Below, piece after piece: positions 1 through 6,839 of a stretch of DNA of 15,368 bases. The position numbers and the translations under genes are program-made. This DNA is from Dehalococcoidales bacterium (lineage in GTDB: Bacteria > Chloroflexota > Dehalococcoidia > Dehalococcoidales > ARS1013): positions 1 to 15,368 of the forward strand of contig DAOVGW010000001.1 of NCBI GenBank assembly GCA_030672225.1. Direction: 5' to 3'. Each line of letters opens with the position of its first letter. Within the stretch, counting starts at the first letter, position 1. Under the pieces are notes generated by a model. The model saw nothing but the letters and a program-made list of their open reading frames with translations. It was not told the origin of the DNA and made no database searches.

Positions 1-80
1 ATAGACAGGCAAAAACCTATACCACAGCCTCAATGATGGGTGTCTATAGCTAACTACGGCTGGCACCCAAAATAAAGGTA

Positions 81-97
81 ATGTGCAAAATGCACAT
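81..97. repeat. Perfect short inverted repeat
   Basis: Arms ATGTGCA and TGCACAT are exact complements around an AAA spacer. The site lies about 120 bp beyond the stop of the DUF5679 gene. There is no T-run on either side, so it is not a typical intrinsic terminator. It could be an operator for a gene off the left edge. Otherwise positions 1-215 hold no gene that I can support. Confidence 0.35.
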
Positions 98-215
98 CCA
101 CATATTAAGACGTGCTCATTAATATCCTTATGTAAAGTAACCAGCAACAGAAGACCCAGCTGTTTGTCTAATGATCTGCAGCCTATTTACCAGTTTCCAC
201 ACCAGCGATAGGACT

Positions 216-356
216 TTAACCCTTGCCTATCCTAAACATCTTGGTGCTGCATACGGGGCAAACCCCCTGTGTTGCCGGCTTGCCGTTTTTCATAGTTATC
301 GCCCTGGCGTCCCTCATTTCCCTCTTGGTGCGACATTTAACACAATAGCCCTGCAT
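216..356 (-). CDS. DUF5679 domain small zinc-ribbon protein
   Basis: This 46-residue protein starts MQGYCVKCRTKREM and ends FRIGKG. It has two Cys pairs, C5-x2-C8 and C33-x2-C36 (CPVC), which would bind one zinc ion as a ribbon. The pattern of GYCVKC, then KNG-x-PA, then GVCPVC-x-TKMFRIG matches what I recall of the DUF5679 family. Its function is unknown. The ATG is preceded by a strong GGGAGG at 6-nt spacing. A TTGACA-17-TATCCT promoter lies just upstream, so the gene probably forms its own transcription unit behind the superoxide dismutase gene. It is too short for most ORF length cutoffs and is easily missed. Confidence 0.85.
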   Translation of the reverse strand: MQGYCVKCRTKREMRDARAITMKNGKPATQGVCPVCSTKMFRIGKG

Positions 357-388
357 CAGATACCTCCCTTTTTTGCTATTTGCCCGTA

Positions 389-417
389 AGGATAAGCGAT
401 TCCTCCCCTGCTGTCAA
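389..417 (-). promoter_or_regulatory. Sigma70-type promoter of the DUF5679 gene
   Basis: On the minus strand there is a perfect -35 box TTGACA (412-417), a 17-bp spacer and a -10 box TATCCT (389-394). It begins 5 bp past the stop of the superoxide dismutase gene and lies about 33 bp upstream of the DUF5679 ATG. Confidence 0.55.
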
Positions 418-422
418 GCAAC

Positions 423-1025
423 TCAAGAACTGCTGGCGTATGCCGCCTGTTTCAGTCGCCCCTCAACCACTCCCCAGTTTATGTTCTTGAAGAAGGCTTC
501 TATATAGTCAGCCCGCTTTAACCCATAATCAGTAATAAAGGCATGTTCAAAGACATCCATTACTAAAACGGGGATACAACCAGCCGGATGGCCAGCCTCA
601 TGCTCATTAATCCACTGGTTAAAGAGTTTTCCGCCTGCATTGTCCTGATACAGAATGGCCCAGCCGATGCCGCGCATCATTGCCGTACCCTTAAAATCCC
701 TCTCCCAATCCTCATAGCTACCAAAGTCCTCAGCCAGCTTCTTGCCCAGCTTACCCGCTAGCTCCAGAGCCCTTGTGCCACCAAGGTTCCCGAAGTAATA
801 CTCGTGCAAGCGCATACCATTAAACTCAAAGCCCATCCGTCGCTTTAGTTCGGCATACTGCGGGCTGTCCACCTTGTCCTCTTTCAATATAGATGTCAGC
901 AAATCCATAAGCTTATTGGTATTGGTCACATAGCCCTGGTAGAGAGTAAAGTGGTTCTTGAGCAGGGTCTTACTAAAACCCTCCGTGCCAATGAGATTAC
1001 TAAAGTCTTTTGCCGTGTAAGCCAT
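423..1025 (-). CDS. Superoxide dismutase, Fe/Mn family (divergent)
   Basis: This 200-residue protein has the Fe/Mn SOD layout: an N-terminal helical hairpin and a C-terminal alpha/beta domain. The likely metal ligands are H25 (KNHFTLYQGYV), H74 (MRLHEYYFGN), and D157 and H161 (MDVFEHAF). The usual DxWEHAYY signature reads DVFEHAFI, with Phe for Trp. The second-shell region that normally reads NQD is NEHEAGH, so the Gln that tunes metal choice is not evident and H142 or H146 may stand in. The first ligand helix seems one residue shorter than in E. coli SodA. There is no signal peptide, so it is cytoplasmic. It is the last gene of the flavodiiron, ferritin-like, SOD operon, 17 bp after the ferritin-like gene, with a purine-rich GAAGGGGG as its Shine-Dalgarno. 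It dismutates superoxide to O2 and H2O2. Metal specificity cannot be decided from sequence alone. Confidence 0.9.
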   Translation of the reverse strand: MAYTAKDFSNLIGTEGFSKTLLKNHFTLYQGYVTNTNKLMDLLTSILKEDKVDSPQYAELKRRMGFEFNGMRLHEYYFGNLGGTRALELAGKLGKKLAEDFGSYEDWERDFKGTAMMRGIGWAILYQDNAGGKLFNQWINEHEAGHPAGCIPVLVMDVFEHAFITDYGLKRADYIEAFFKNINWGVVEGRLKQAAYASSS

Positions 1026-1042
1026 TGGTTTTTCCCCCTTCT

Positions 1043-1888
1043 CTAGTCTGGCGGTTCCTCATCCTTCAGCATGTCACTAAATACCTCAGCATGGTATATC
1101 TCATGGTCTCTTATCCGAAGGAGAAGCTTTTTCAGGTCAGGGTCTTCGGTCTCCTTAGCAGCGTGGTCATATTCGGCAGCCACCTCCAGCTCAATTTTGA
1201 TGTCAGCCCGGAGCATATCAGCGGTCTTGGTTGACCTATCAACCTCAGTGTGCTCAATCCTTGGGCTACCACCACCATCAACCATCTTCTCGGCAAGCCA
1301 GCCAAGGTGCTGCATCTCGTTAATAGCCTGGTCTTGCAGTTGCTTCTTAGCCTCTTCATCGGTTGTCATATACGATTGGAACAAATATTGGAGAATGACG
1401 GTGTACTCATGCTCAATGCCCCAGTTAAGAATCTGGGGCATTCTATCCTGGCGAGTACCCCTAAGGTCTCTGGCCCCTTCCTGCCGCACCTTCCCGACAA
1501 AGTGTTCAAATTGACCGTGGTGCGCTTCTTCATCAGACAGGATACGCCTCAGCAGCCTTTTTATCTTGGGGTCGCCAATAAGCTTAATATGCTCCTTATA
1601 CTGGGCTACGGCTCCTTCTTCTAAGGACACACCGTTTTCCATCCACTCAGCCACAGACTTGCCTTCCATAAGCATCTTTCCCCTCCCCAGGCTGGGAGTG
1701 CCACCAAGCCCAACTATAGTCTCAGCCAACCAGTCCAGGTGGCGCATCTCCTCACGGGAGATGGCCTCAATCTCACAGGCCATCTCCCCCTCGCCTATGG
1801 CATAGGCGTGGCTCAGGTATTGAATAATGGCGCCGTGCTCGTCGGCTATGTCTTTATTCAGCAAGGCGATGATTTTGTCTTTGTCCAT
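1043..1888 (-). CDS. Tandem ferritin-like (rubrerythrin/bacterioferritin-type) diiron protein
   Basis: The protein has 281 residues and two ferritin-like four-helix domains in one chain, roughly 1-140 and 145-281. In the first half, candidate diiron ligands are E17, E47 and H50 (EEMRH), E90 or E91, and E120/E121 with H123 (DEEAHH). In the second half they are E159 or E161, E191 and H194 (EMQH), E233 or E235, and E263 with H266 (HEIYH). Both halves show the E-x2-H pairs of the superfamily and each opens with a similar EHxxxIxQYL helix. No rubredoxin domain is present. It is probably cytoplasmic, acting in iron storage or peroxide reduction; I cannot choose between these. The ATG follows GGAGG at 5-nt spacing, 42 bp after the flavodiiron gene. 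The context of FDP and SOD supports a role in oxygen defence. Confidence 0.82.
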   Translation of the reverse strand: MDKDKIIALLNKDIADEHGAIIQYLSHAYAIGEGEMACEIEAISREEMRHLDWLAETIVGLGGTPSLGRGKMLMEGKSVAEWMENGVSLEEGAVAQYKEHIKLIGDPKIKRLLRRILSDEEAHHGQFEHFVGKVRQEGARDLRGTRQDRMPQILNWGIEHEYTVILQYLFQSYMTTDEEAKKQLQDQAINEMQHLGWLAEKMVDGGGSPRIEHTEVDRSTKTADMLRADIKIELEVAAEYDHAAKETEDPDLKKLLLRIRDHEIYHAEVFSDMLKDEEPPD

Positions 1889-1930
1889 AGCTTCCTCCGT
1901 AAATACACCTACTTTTGGGCCAAGCTGTTG

Positions 1931-3115
1931 CTAAATGAAGTTGTGCTCTTTGTGCTTTCTGGCAATAGTTTTAGCCAGATTATCCAGAGCCTTGAAATCC
2001 GCTTCTCTTGGAGAACCCTTAATCAGTACCGGGCTCAATAGCTCTACCTTTAGGTTGGGGAGCATCCCGGCAAGTTGTTCAACAGTCCTGCCTCCCCAGC
2101 CATAGGAGCCGATGATAGAGACAAATTTCAGCTTCGGCCGCAGAACGTTTGCTAAGAAGGCGGCGTAGGCAGTATTCGGATGTGGACCGGCTAGAACTGT
2201 GGGCGTCCCGATAACAATTGTCGCTGCATCCACCAATGCTAGCGCCAGCTTCCCGATGTCAGTTGCTGCTAGGTCGAATTGTTGCACCGTTACGTCCCTC
2301 TGGGCTAGGGCTTCGACAAGATATTCAACCATCTTACGGGTGCTACCGTGCATTGAGATATAGGGTAGTACTACGATATTTTTGGGTTCGTCAAAGACCC
2401 AGCTATGATACGCTTTCAGGATGAACTCTGGTCTATCATACAGAGGACCGTGACTGGGAGCGATGATGTCAATTGCGTAGTCCTTTATTTTCTCTAAGTT
2501 CTTCTGGATGTTGGTCTGGAAGGGCATCATGATTTCTGCATAATACCTCTTGGCTGCCTCATAGACCTGCCCTTCATCAGTTACATATAAGTCAGTGGTG
2601 GCTAGATGGGAACCAAAGAGATCACAAGGGAAAAGTATTTTGTCTTCCCTCAAGTAGGTAAGCATTGTCTCTGGCCAGTGAACCCACGGAGCATGGATAA
2701 ATTCTAGTGTTCTACCTCCCAGTAAAATGGTCTCTTTATCGTTGACCGTTATAAATCTCTCTTCCGGAATCATGAGCAGGTCTGCGAGCACCCCTTTACA
2801 TCTGGGTGTGGCGATGACCTTTGCCTGAGGGTATTTTTCGAGGACTCGGGGGATAGCACCGGAATGGTCCTGCTCCGCATGATTGGCAACAACATAATCT
2901 ACACTTTCAACTTCAAGTTGGCTCAAGTGATTTATCAGTACATCCTGCATAGTGGGGTCAACCGAATCAATAAGAGCCGTTTTTTCACTGCCCTTGATTA
3001 GATATGAGTTATAACTGGTGCCATCGGGAAGCGGTATAAGGGCATCAAATAACCGCCTGTCCCAGTCAATGGCTCCCACCCAGTAGACCCTAGGTCTTAT
3101 CTCTCTCGGTCTCAT
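1931..3115 (-). CDS. Flavodiiron protein (FprA-type O2/NO reductase)
   Basis: The protein has 394 residues, the usual size of a class A flavodiiron protein. The N-terminal metallo-beta-lactamase-like domain (about 1-245) carries a complete diiron set: H79, E81, D83 and H84 (NHAEQDH), H146 (HWPET), D165 (FPCDLFGSH) and H222 (PSHGPLY). The C-terminal flavodoxin domain (about 246-394) has an FMN phosphate loop near SMHGSTRKM (254-262) and later flavin loops at IGTPTVLAGPHPN and GSYGWGG. There is no C-terminal rubredoxin domain, so an external electron donor is needed. It reduces O2 to water, or NO to N2O, in the cytoplasm. It is the first gene of a three-gene minus-strand operon. Start: AAAGGA lies about 9 nt before the ATG. 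Confidence 0.93.
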   Translation of the reverse strand: MRPREIRPRVYWVGAIDWDRRLFDALIPLPDGTSYNSYLIKGSEKTALIDSVDPTMQDVLINHLSQLEVESVDYVVANHAEQDHSGAIPRVLEKYPQAKVIATPRCKGVLADLLMIPEERFITVNDKETILLGGRTLEFIHAPWVHWPETMLTYLREDKILFPCDLFGSHLATTDLYVTDEGQVYEAAKRYYAEIMMPFQTNIQKNLEKIKDYAIDIIAPSHGPLYDRPEFILKAYHSWVFDEPKNIVVLPYISMHGSTRKMVEYLVEALAQRDVTVQQFDLAATDIGKLALALVDAATIVIGTPTVLAGPHPNTAYAAFLANVLRPKLKFVSIIGSYGWGGRTVEQLAGMLPNLKVELLSPVLIKGSPREADFKALDNLAKTIARKHKEHNFI

Positions 3116-3158
3116 CCTACTCTATCCTTTCACTGGCTTCAATATGTTTATTGCCTGC

Positions 3159-3345
3159 TCAGCCGCCATCTAGGGACGGATGCTCTTTGGTGACAAACCA
3201 CCCGGCCGGGTCTTTAAGATACTCATAGTAGTCAAATGGTATATTGCCTCAAACAGGGTTTCACTTTCCAGGCCTTTAGGGAACTTTATATTAGCAGTCC
3301 TGCGATTGAATGGCAATAGTCCATCAGATGTATTTGGCAAAAGGC
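3159..3345 (-). pseudogene. Unidentified broken gene remnant
   Basis: Two overlapping frames on the minus strand look like one protein interrupted by a frameshift. The upstream frame reads TSDGLLPFNRR, then KFPKGLESETLFEAIY. The downstream frame continues IPFDYYEYLKDPAGWF, then VTKEHPSLDGG before a stop at 3159-3161. The composition, rich in aromatic and charged residues, is protein-like. No start codon or ribosome binding site fits. I do not recognise the family. It occupies the gap between the YHS gene and the flavodiiron operon. Chance coding-like sequence remains possible. Confidence 0.35.
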
Positions 3346-3423
3346 ATCACCCAGGCTTTTGCCGCTGGGGATGTCGCCAATGTACCTGAAAAGCAGTTGG
3401 ACTTACTTCTTTTCCTCAGCTAA

Positions 3424-3567
3424 TTATTTCTCCTGGCTCTCCTCAAAAGTCCTCTTACAACCAGCAGCACAGAAGTAATAGGTCTTACCCTTATACTCCG
3501 AGGTAGCTACTGCCTTAGCCTCCTCTACCTCCATCTTGCAGACCGGGTCAATCGCTATCTTGGACAC
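3424..3567 (-). CDS. Small YHS-domain protein downstream of copA
   Basis: Translation from the GTG at 3565-3567 gives 47 residues that match a whole YHS domain: IDPVCKMEVEEAKA, then EYKGKTYYFCAAGCKRTFE. The key Cys residues are C10 of DPVCKM and C33 and C37 of FCAAGC, which bind metal in this family. YHS domains are common as parts or neighbours of copper P-type ATPases and metal sensors, so a role as copper binder or donor for CopA is likely. It is in the same frame as copA and directly after its TAA. AAAGGAG lies so close that the GTG overlaps its end. No ATG is available, so the start is uncertain: a rare ATA codon at 3556-3558 has better spacing. Stop-codon readthrough giving a CopA-YHS fusion is a further option. 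Confidence 0.75.
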   Translation of the reverse strand: MSKIAIDPVCKMEVEEAKAVATSEYKGKTYYFCAAGCKRTFEESQEK

Positions 3568-3576
3568 CTCCTTTAT

Positions 3577-6129
3577 TTAGTCAGCAAATTTGGCTGGCTT
3601 GAACCTTCTTAAGCGCAGCGAGTTGGTTACTACGGTAAGGGAGCTTATCGCCATGGCTCCTGCTGCCAGAATCGGGTTGAGGAAGCCATAATCGCCCAGG
3701 AAAAACCGCAATCCCTGTGGCACCCCACTCTGACCGAAAACAAAATACAATATCCCGGCAGCTATCGGTATCAGGGAAACATTATAGGCAAAAGCCCAGA
3801 ACAGGTTTTGCTTGATTGTCCTCAAGGTTCGCTTGCTGAGGGAGATGGCGGTAACCACTCCTCGCAGGTCGCCGCTAATAAGGATAATATTGGCTGCCTC
3901 CATAGCCACATCGGTGCCGGTGCCAATGGCAATGCCGACATCGGCCTGAGCCAGAGCCGGAGCATCGTTTATGCCATCACCCACCATAGCCACTACCTTG
4001 CCCTCACCCTGGAGCTTTTTGACCTCACGAGCCTTATGTTCCGGGAGCACCTCGGATAGCACCCGGTCAATGCCCACCTGTTTGGCAATCGCCTCTGCGG
4101 TACGCCGGTTATCCCCGGTGAGCATCACCACTTCCAGCCCCAGGCGATGCAGCTCTCTCACTGCCTCTTTTGAGTTTGGCTTTAAGGTATCAGCCACGGC
4201 GATTATGCCGGCGGCTTTACCATCAATGCCCAGAAACATGGGGGTTTTGCCCTCACCCGAAAACTGGGTAGCCTTTTCCTCCAGACCATCTAGGAGCAGC
4301 CCGTGCTCTTGCATCAGCTTCAGGTTGCCCAAAAGCACCTTCTGCCCATTTATCTTGGCCCTAATACCATGGCCGGGGATGGCGTTAAACTCGGTAGCAT
4401 CAGCAAGAGGCAGACTCTTTTCCTTGGCCGCATTGACGATGGACTCCCCAAGGGGATGCTCGGAGCCTCGCTCTGCAGAGGCGGCTATCATGAGCAGCTC
4501 CTCTTCTTTAAAGCCAGCGGCGGCTACTACATCGGTTACCACCGGCTGCCCCTGGGTAAGGGTGCCAGTTTTATCCAGGATGATAGCTCTTATCTTGTGG
4601 GCGGTCTCCAGAGCTTCGCCACTGCGGATAAGGATACCGTTCTCAGCCCCTTTTCCCGTGCCCACCATGATGGCAGTAGGCGTCGCCAGACCAAGGGCAC
4701 AGGGGCAGGCAATAATGAGCACGGCAACGAAGTTGAGTAGAGCAAAGGTCAATGCTGGCACTGGTCCCCAAAAGTACCACAGAATAAAGGTAATAGTGGC
4801 GACAACGATGACGGCCGGTACAAAGTAGGCCGAGATTATATCAGCTAGCCTCTGGATAGGAGCCTTGCTCCCCTGAGCCTCCTCTACCAGCTTGATAATC
4901 TGAGCCAGGGTGGTATCTTTGCCCACCTTGATAGCTTCAAAGCGAAAGCTACCGGTCTTGTTGATGGTGGCACCAATCACCTCATCGCCAGCCATCTTCT
5001 CTACCGGTATGCTTTCACCGGTAACCATGGACTCGTCAATACTGGAATAGCCCTCTTTGATAATGCCATCCACCGGTACCTTCTCCCCCGGCCGCACCAG
5101 GACAAGGTCGCCGACCTGGACATCATCAACAGGAATCTCCTTCTCTTCGCCATCGCTGATAACCGTAGCCATCTTTGGCTTAAGCCCGATTAGCTTCTTT
5201 ATCACCTCTGAGGTCTGACCCTTAGCTCTAGCCTCCAGGAAACGCCCCAGCAGGATGAGGGCAATTATAATAGCCGCCGTATCAAAATAGACATTGGCCT
5301 CCCGACCACCGGCGGTAAAGAAGTCGGGGAATAAAATGGCAGCCACACTATAGAAGTAGGCTGCCGATGTGCCTACGGCGATAAGGGTATTCATGTTGGC
5401 TCTTTTATGCTTTAAGCCGGCCCACATACCTCGGTAGAACTGCCAGCCGGCCCAGAATTGAACCGGCGTAGCCAGTGCCCAGAGAAGGTAGTGATTACTA
5501 AGAATTGAAGGCAGCCAAGACCACCCCCCAGAGAACTCAGAAACAGCGATAAGGAACATAAAAGCCCCTATAATACCGGCAAAGATTAGCTTAGTCTTCA
5601 GGGTGCGAATCTCCCGGCGAGCAACTGCCATTACCACATCGGGCTCGCCGGTGTCCTCAGAGCTAAGGCCAGCCCGGATACTATATCCGGCTCCTTCCAC
5701 CGCTCGTCTGAAGTCAGCCATAGTGGCCTCACCGACTAAGTACTGGACAGTGGCCTTCTCGCTGGCTAAATTGACATTGGCTGAGATTACCCCAGGTACC
5801 CTGGCCAGGGCATTCTCAATGTTGGCCACACACGAGGCACAGGTCATGCCACCGACGCTGAAGGTTATTTTCTCCACCGCCACGCCATAACCAGCATCCG
5901 AGATGGTATCCATGAGTGCCTCGGTATCCACTTTGCCCAGGTCGTATTCAATGGACGCCTTTTCGCTGGCCAGGTTGACATTGACCCGGGACACCCCCGG
6001 CAACTTAGAAAGCGCTTTCTCAATAGTAGCCGTACAAGAAGCACAGGTCATGCCGGTGACCGGAATAGTAACCTTCCCAGATTTCTTGTGCTTGGGCACT
6101 TCTGCCATTCCCTTCTTTTCTGACTCCAC
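3577..6129 (-). CDS. copA: Copper-translocating P1B-type ATPase CopA
   Basis: The protein has 850 residues with two N-terminal heavy-metal-associated domains, each with a GMTCASC motif (C29/C32 and C97/C100). An eight-helix P1B membrane domain follows. Cu(I) site residues are CPC at 475-477, AFAYN in helix 7 (near 779-783) and MAISS in helix 8 (826-830), the set typical of Cu+ exporters. Catalytic motifs are TGES (370-373), DKTGT (phosphorylated D519), HP at 559-560, TGDN (671-674) and GDGINDAP (717-724). It exports Cu(I) across the cytoplasmic membrane using ATP. The chosen start is GTG at 6129 with AAGG about 8 nt upstream; an ATG seven codons downstream is the alternative. It lies in the csoR group, so CsoR probably represses it. 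A YHS gene follows it in frame. Confidence 0.96.
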   Translation of the reverse strand: MESEKKGMAEVPKHKKSGKVTIPVTGMTCASCTATIEKALSKLPGVSRVNVNLASEKASIEYDLGKVDTEALMDTISDAGYGVAVEKITFSVGGMTCASCVANIENALARVPGVISANVNLASEKATVQYLVGEATMADFRRAVEGAGYSIRAGLSSEDTGEPDVVMAVARREIRTLKTKLIFAGIIGAFMFLIAVSEFSGGWSWLPSILSNHYLLWALATPVQFWAGWQFYRGMWAGLKHKRANMNTLIAVGTSAAYFYSVAAILFPDFFTAGGREANVYFDTAAIIIALILLGRFLEARAKGQTSEVIKKLIGLKPKMATVISDGEEKEIPVDDVQVGDLVLVRPGEKVPVDGIIKEGYSSIDESMVTGESIPVEKMAGDEVIGATINKTGSFRFEAIKVGKDTTLAQIIKLVEEAQGSKAPIQRLADIISAYFVPAVIVVATITFILWYFWGPVPALTFALLNFVAVLIIACPCALGLATPTAIMVGTGKGAENGILIRSGEALETAHKIRAIILDKTGTLTQGQPVVTDVVAAAGFKEEELLMIAASAERGSEHPLGESIVNAAKEKSLPLADATEFNAIPGHGIRAKINGQKVLLGNLKLMQEHGLLLDGLEEKATQFSGEGKTPMFLGIDGKAAGIIAVADTLKPNSKEAVRELHRLGLEVVMLTGDNRRTAEAIAKQVGIDRVLSEVLPEHKAREVKKLQGEGKVVAMVGDGINDAPALAQADVGIAIGTGTDVAMEAANIILISGDLRGVVTAISLSKRTLRTIKQNLFWAFAYNVSLIPIAAGILYFVFGQSGVPQGLRFFLGDYGFLNPILAAGAMAISSLTVVTNSLRLRRFKPAKFAD

Positions 6130-6173
6130 TTCTTAACCCTTATACTAGGAAATCTTCTTCTTTCTACTCAAAC

Positions 6174-6344
6174 TTACTTAAAGCTACTTATCACTAAGTC
6201 AAAGCAGTCAGCATACTCGTCATGGAATTGTGCTGGGGCATCATAGGTTACGGTGTAGGCAACATTATCTTTTATAAATATGGCATATTTGTTTTTTGGG
6301 TCTCTTACCAGGACCTTCCTGAAATCACCACTGGCATTACCGCC
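6174..6344 (-). pseudogene. C-terminal remnant of an unidentified gene between csoR and copA
   Basis: A 56-codon open frame on the minus strand reads GGNASGDFRKVLV, then DPKNKYAIFIKDNVAYTV, then DEYADCFDLVISSFK and a stop. It is opened by a stop codon inside the 3' end of csoR and contains no ATG, GTG or TTG start. The alternating hydrophobic strands and the ending FDLVISSFK look like the C-terminus of a small secreted or lipoprotein domain, but I cannot name the family. The most likely reading is a gene truncated at its 5' end and left between csoR and copA. Confidence 0.45.
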
Positions 6345-6630
6345 TCATAGCCTTTCGCAGCGTTTCTATCAACTCCTTGATGTGAGCTTCGCCATGTTGT
6401 TCACGAATGGCATTAGTAACGCAGCCCTCAATGTGGCCCTGGAGGATGAGGAGTGAGACCTTATCAGCAGCACCAGAAAGGGCGGTTAACTGCTGAATAA
6501 TATCAATACAGTAGCGGTCCTCTTCAAGCATTCGTTGAATACCCCTAGCCTGACCCTCAATTCTCTTCATCCTGGCCAGGAGAGAGGGCTTATCCTTGGT
6601 GTAACGGTATTGTCCTATCGCTGTAGACAT
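6337..6630 (-). CDS. csoR: Copper-sensing repressor CsoR
   Basis: This 97-residue all-helical DUF156 family regulator contains the core RMKRIEGQARGIQRML. The Cu(I) ligands are all present: C41 (DRYCID), H66 and C70 (GHIEGC). Their spacing, 25 then 4 residues, is the same as in Mycobacterium tuberculosis CsoR (C36, H61, C65), which points to copper rather than nickel or formaldehyde sensing. The family binds operator DNA as the apo-protein and lets go on binding Cu(I). A longer frame runs up to 6711, but its start would overlap the -35 box. The ATG at 6628-6630 has AAGGAG at 10-nt spacing and is preferred. It is the first gene of the copper group and probably controls itself and copA through the inverted repeat at 6683-6699. 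Confidence 0.93.
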   Translation of the reverse strand: MSTAIGQYRYTKDKPSLLARMKRIEGQARGIQRMLEEDRYCIDIIQQLTALSGAADKVSLLILQGHIEGCVTNAIREQHGEAHIKELIETLRKAMRR

Positions 6631-6682
6631 TTTATTGGTACTCCTTACTGCCTGATAAGTATCTGACAACTGATTATACACC

Positions 6683-6711
6683 ATACTACCATATAGTATT
6701 ATCACTGTCAA
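6683..6711 (-). promoter_or_regulatory. csoR promoter overlapping a probable CsoR operator
   Basis: The -35 box TTGACA (6706-6711), a 17-bp spacer and the -10 box TAGTAT (6683-6688) form a near-consensus minus-strand promoter. The sequence from 6683 to 6699 is an inverted repeat with arms ATACTA and TAGTAT separated by 5 bp, so one arm is the -10 box itself. A repressor bound here would block RNA polymerase. The 17-bp length and ATAC...GTAT ends resemble known CsoR operators. The assignment to CsoR is by position and shape. Confidence 0.65.
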
Positions 6712-6764
6712 GTTTTTCCCGGTTACAGACAGGTATCATGGGGTGTTTATTCTACGCCAAACGC

Positions 6765-6792
6765 TAGGGCAAATCCTTCTTTATTTGCCCTA
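6765..6792. terminator. Perfect 10-bp hairpin between nrpR-type gene and csoR
   Basis: Arms TAGGGCAAAT (6765-6774) and ATTTGCCCTA (6783-6792) pair perfectly around an 8-nt loop. It starts 48 bp past the stop of the NrpR-type gene. No run of T follows on the minus strand, so it may be a processing or Rho-assisted end rather than a classic intrinsic terminator. No gene is visible in 6712-6839. Confidence 0.4.
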
Positions 6793-6839
6793 ACCATTCC
6801 CTGGATATCTCGCCTTTGGGGCAAAGCTATCTCGCTGGC

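Noticed and set aside
171..389. Plus-strand open frame of 72 codons
   Set aside because: Antisense to the DUF5679 gene, which has clear motifs, a ribosome site and a promoter.
3222..3262. TGA codons in the remnant frame read as selenocysteine
   Set aside because: Two TGA codons fall close together upstream of the coding-like part, with no hairpin and no protein match. A frameshift explains the pattern better.
3971..4828. Long plus-strand open frame of 285 codons
   Set aside because: It lies wholly opposite copA, has Ser/Pro-rich sequence of the kind made by reading a gene backwards, and shows no domain.
6631..6711. N-terminal extension of CsoR by 27 codons
   Set aside because: It would begin inside the -35 box and cover the promoter and operator. 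The ATG at 6628-6630 has a proper AAGGAG.
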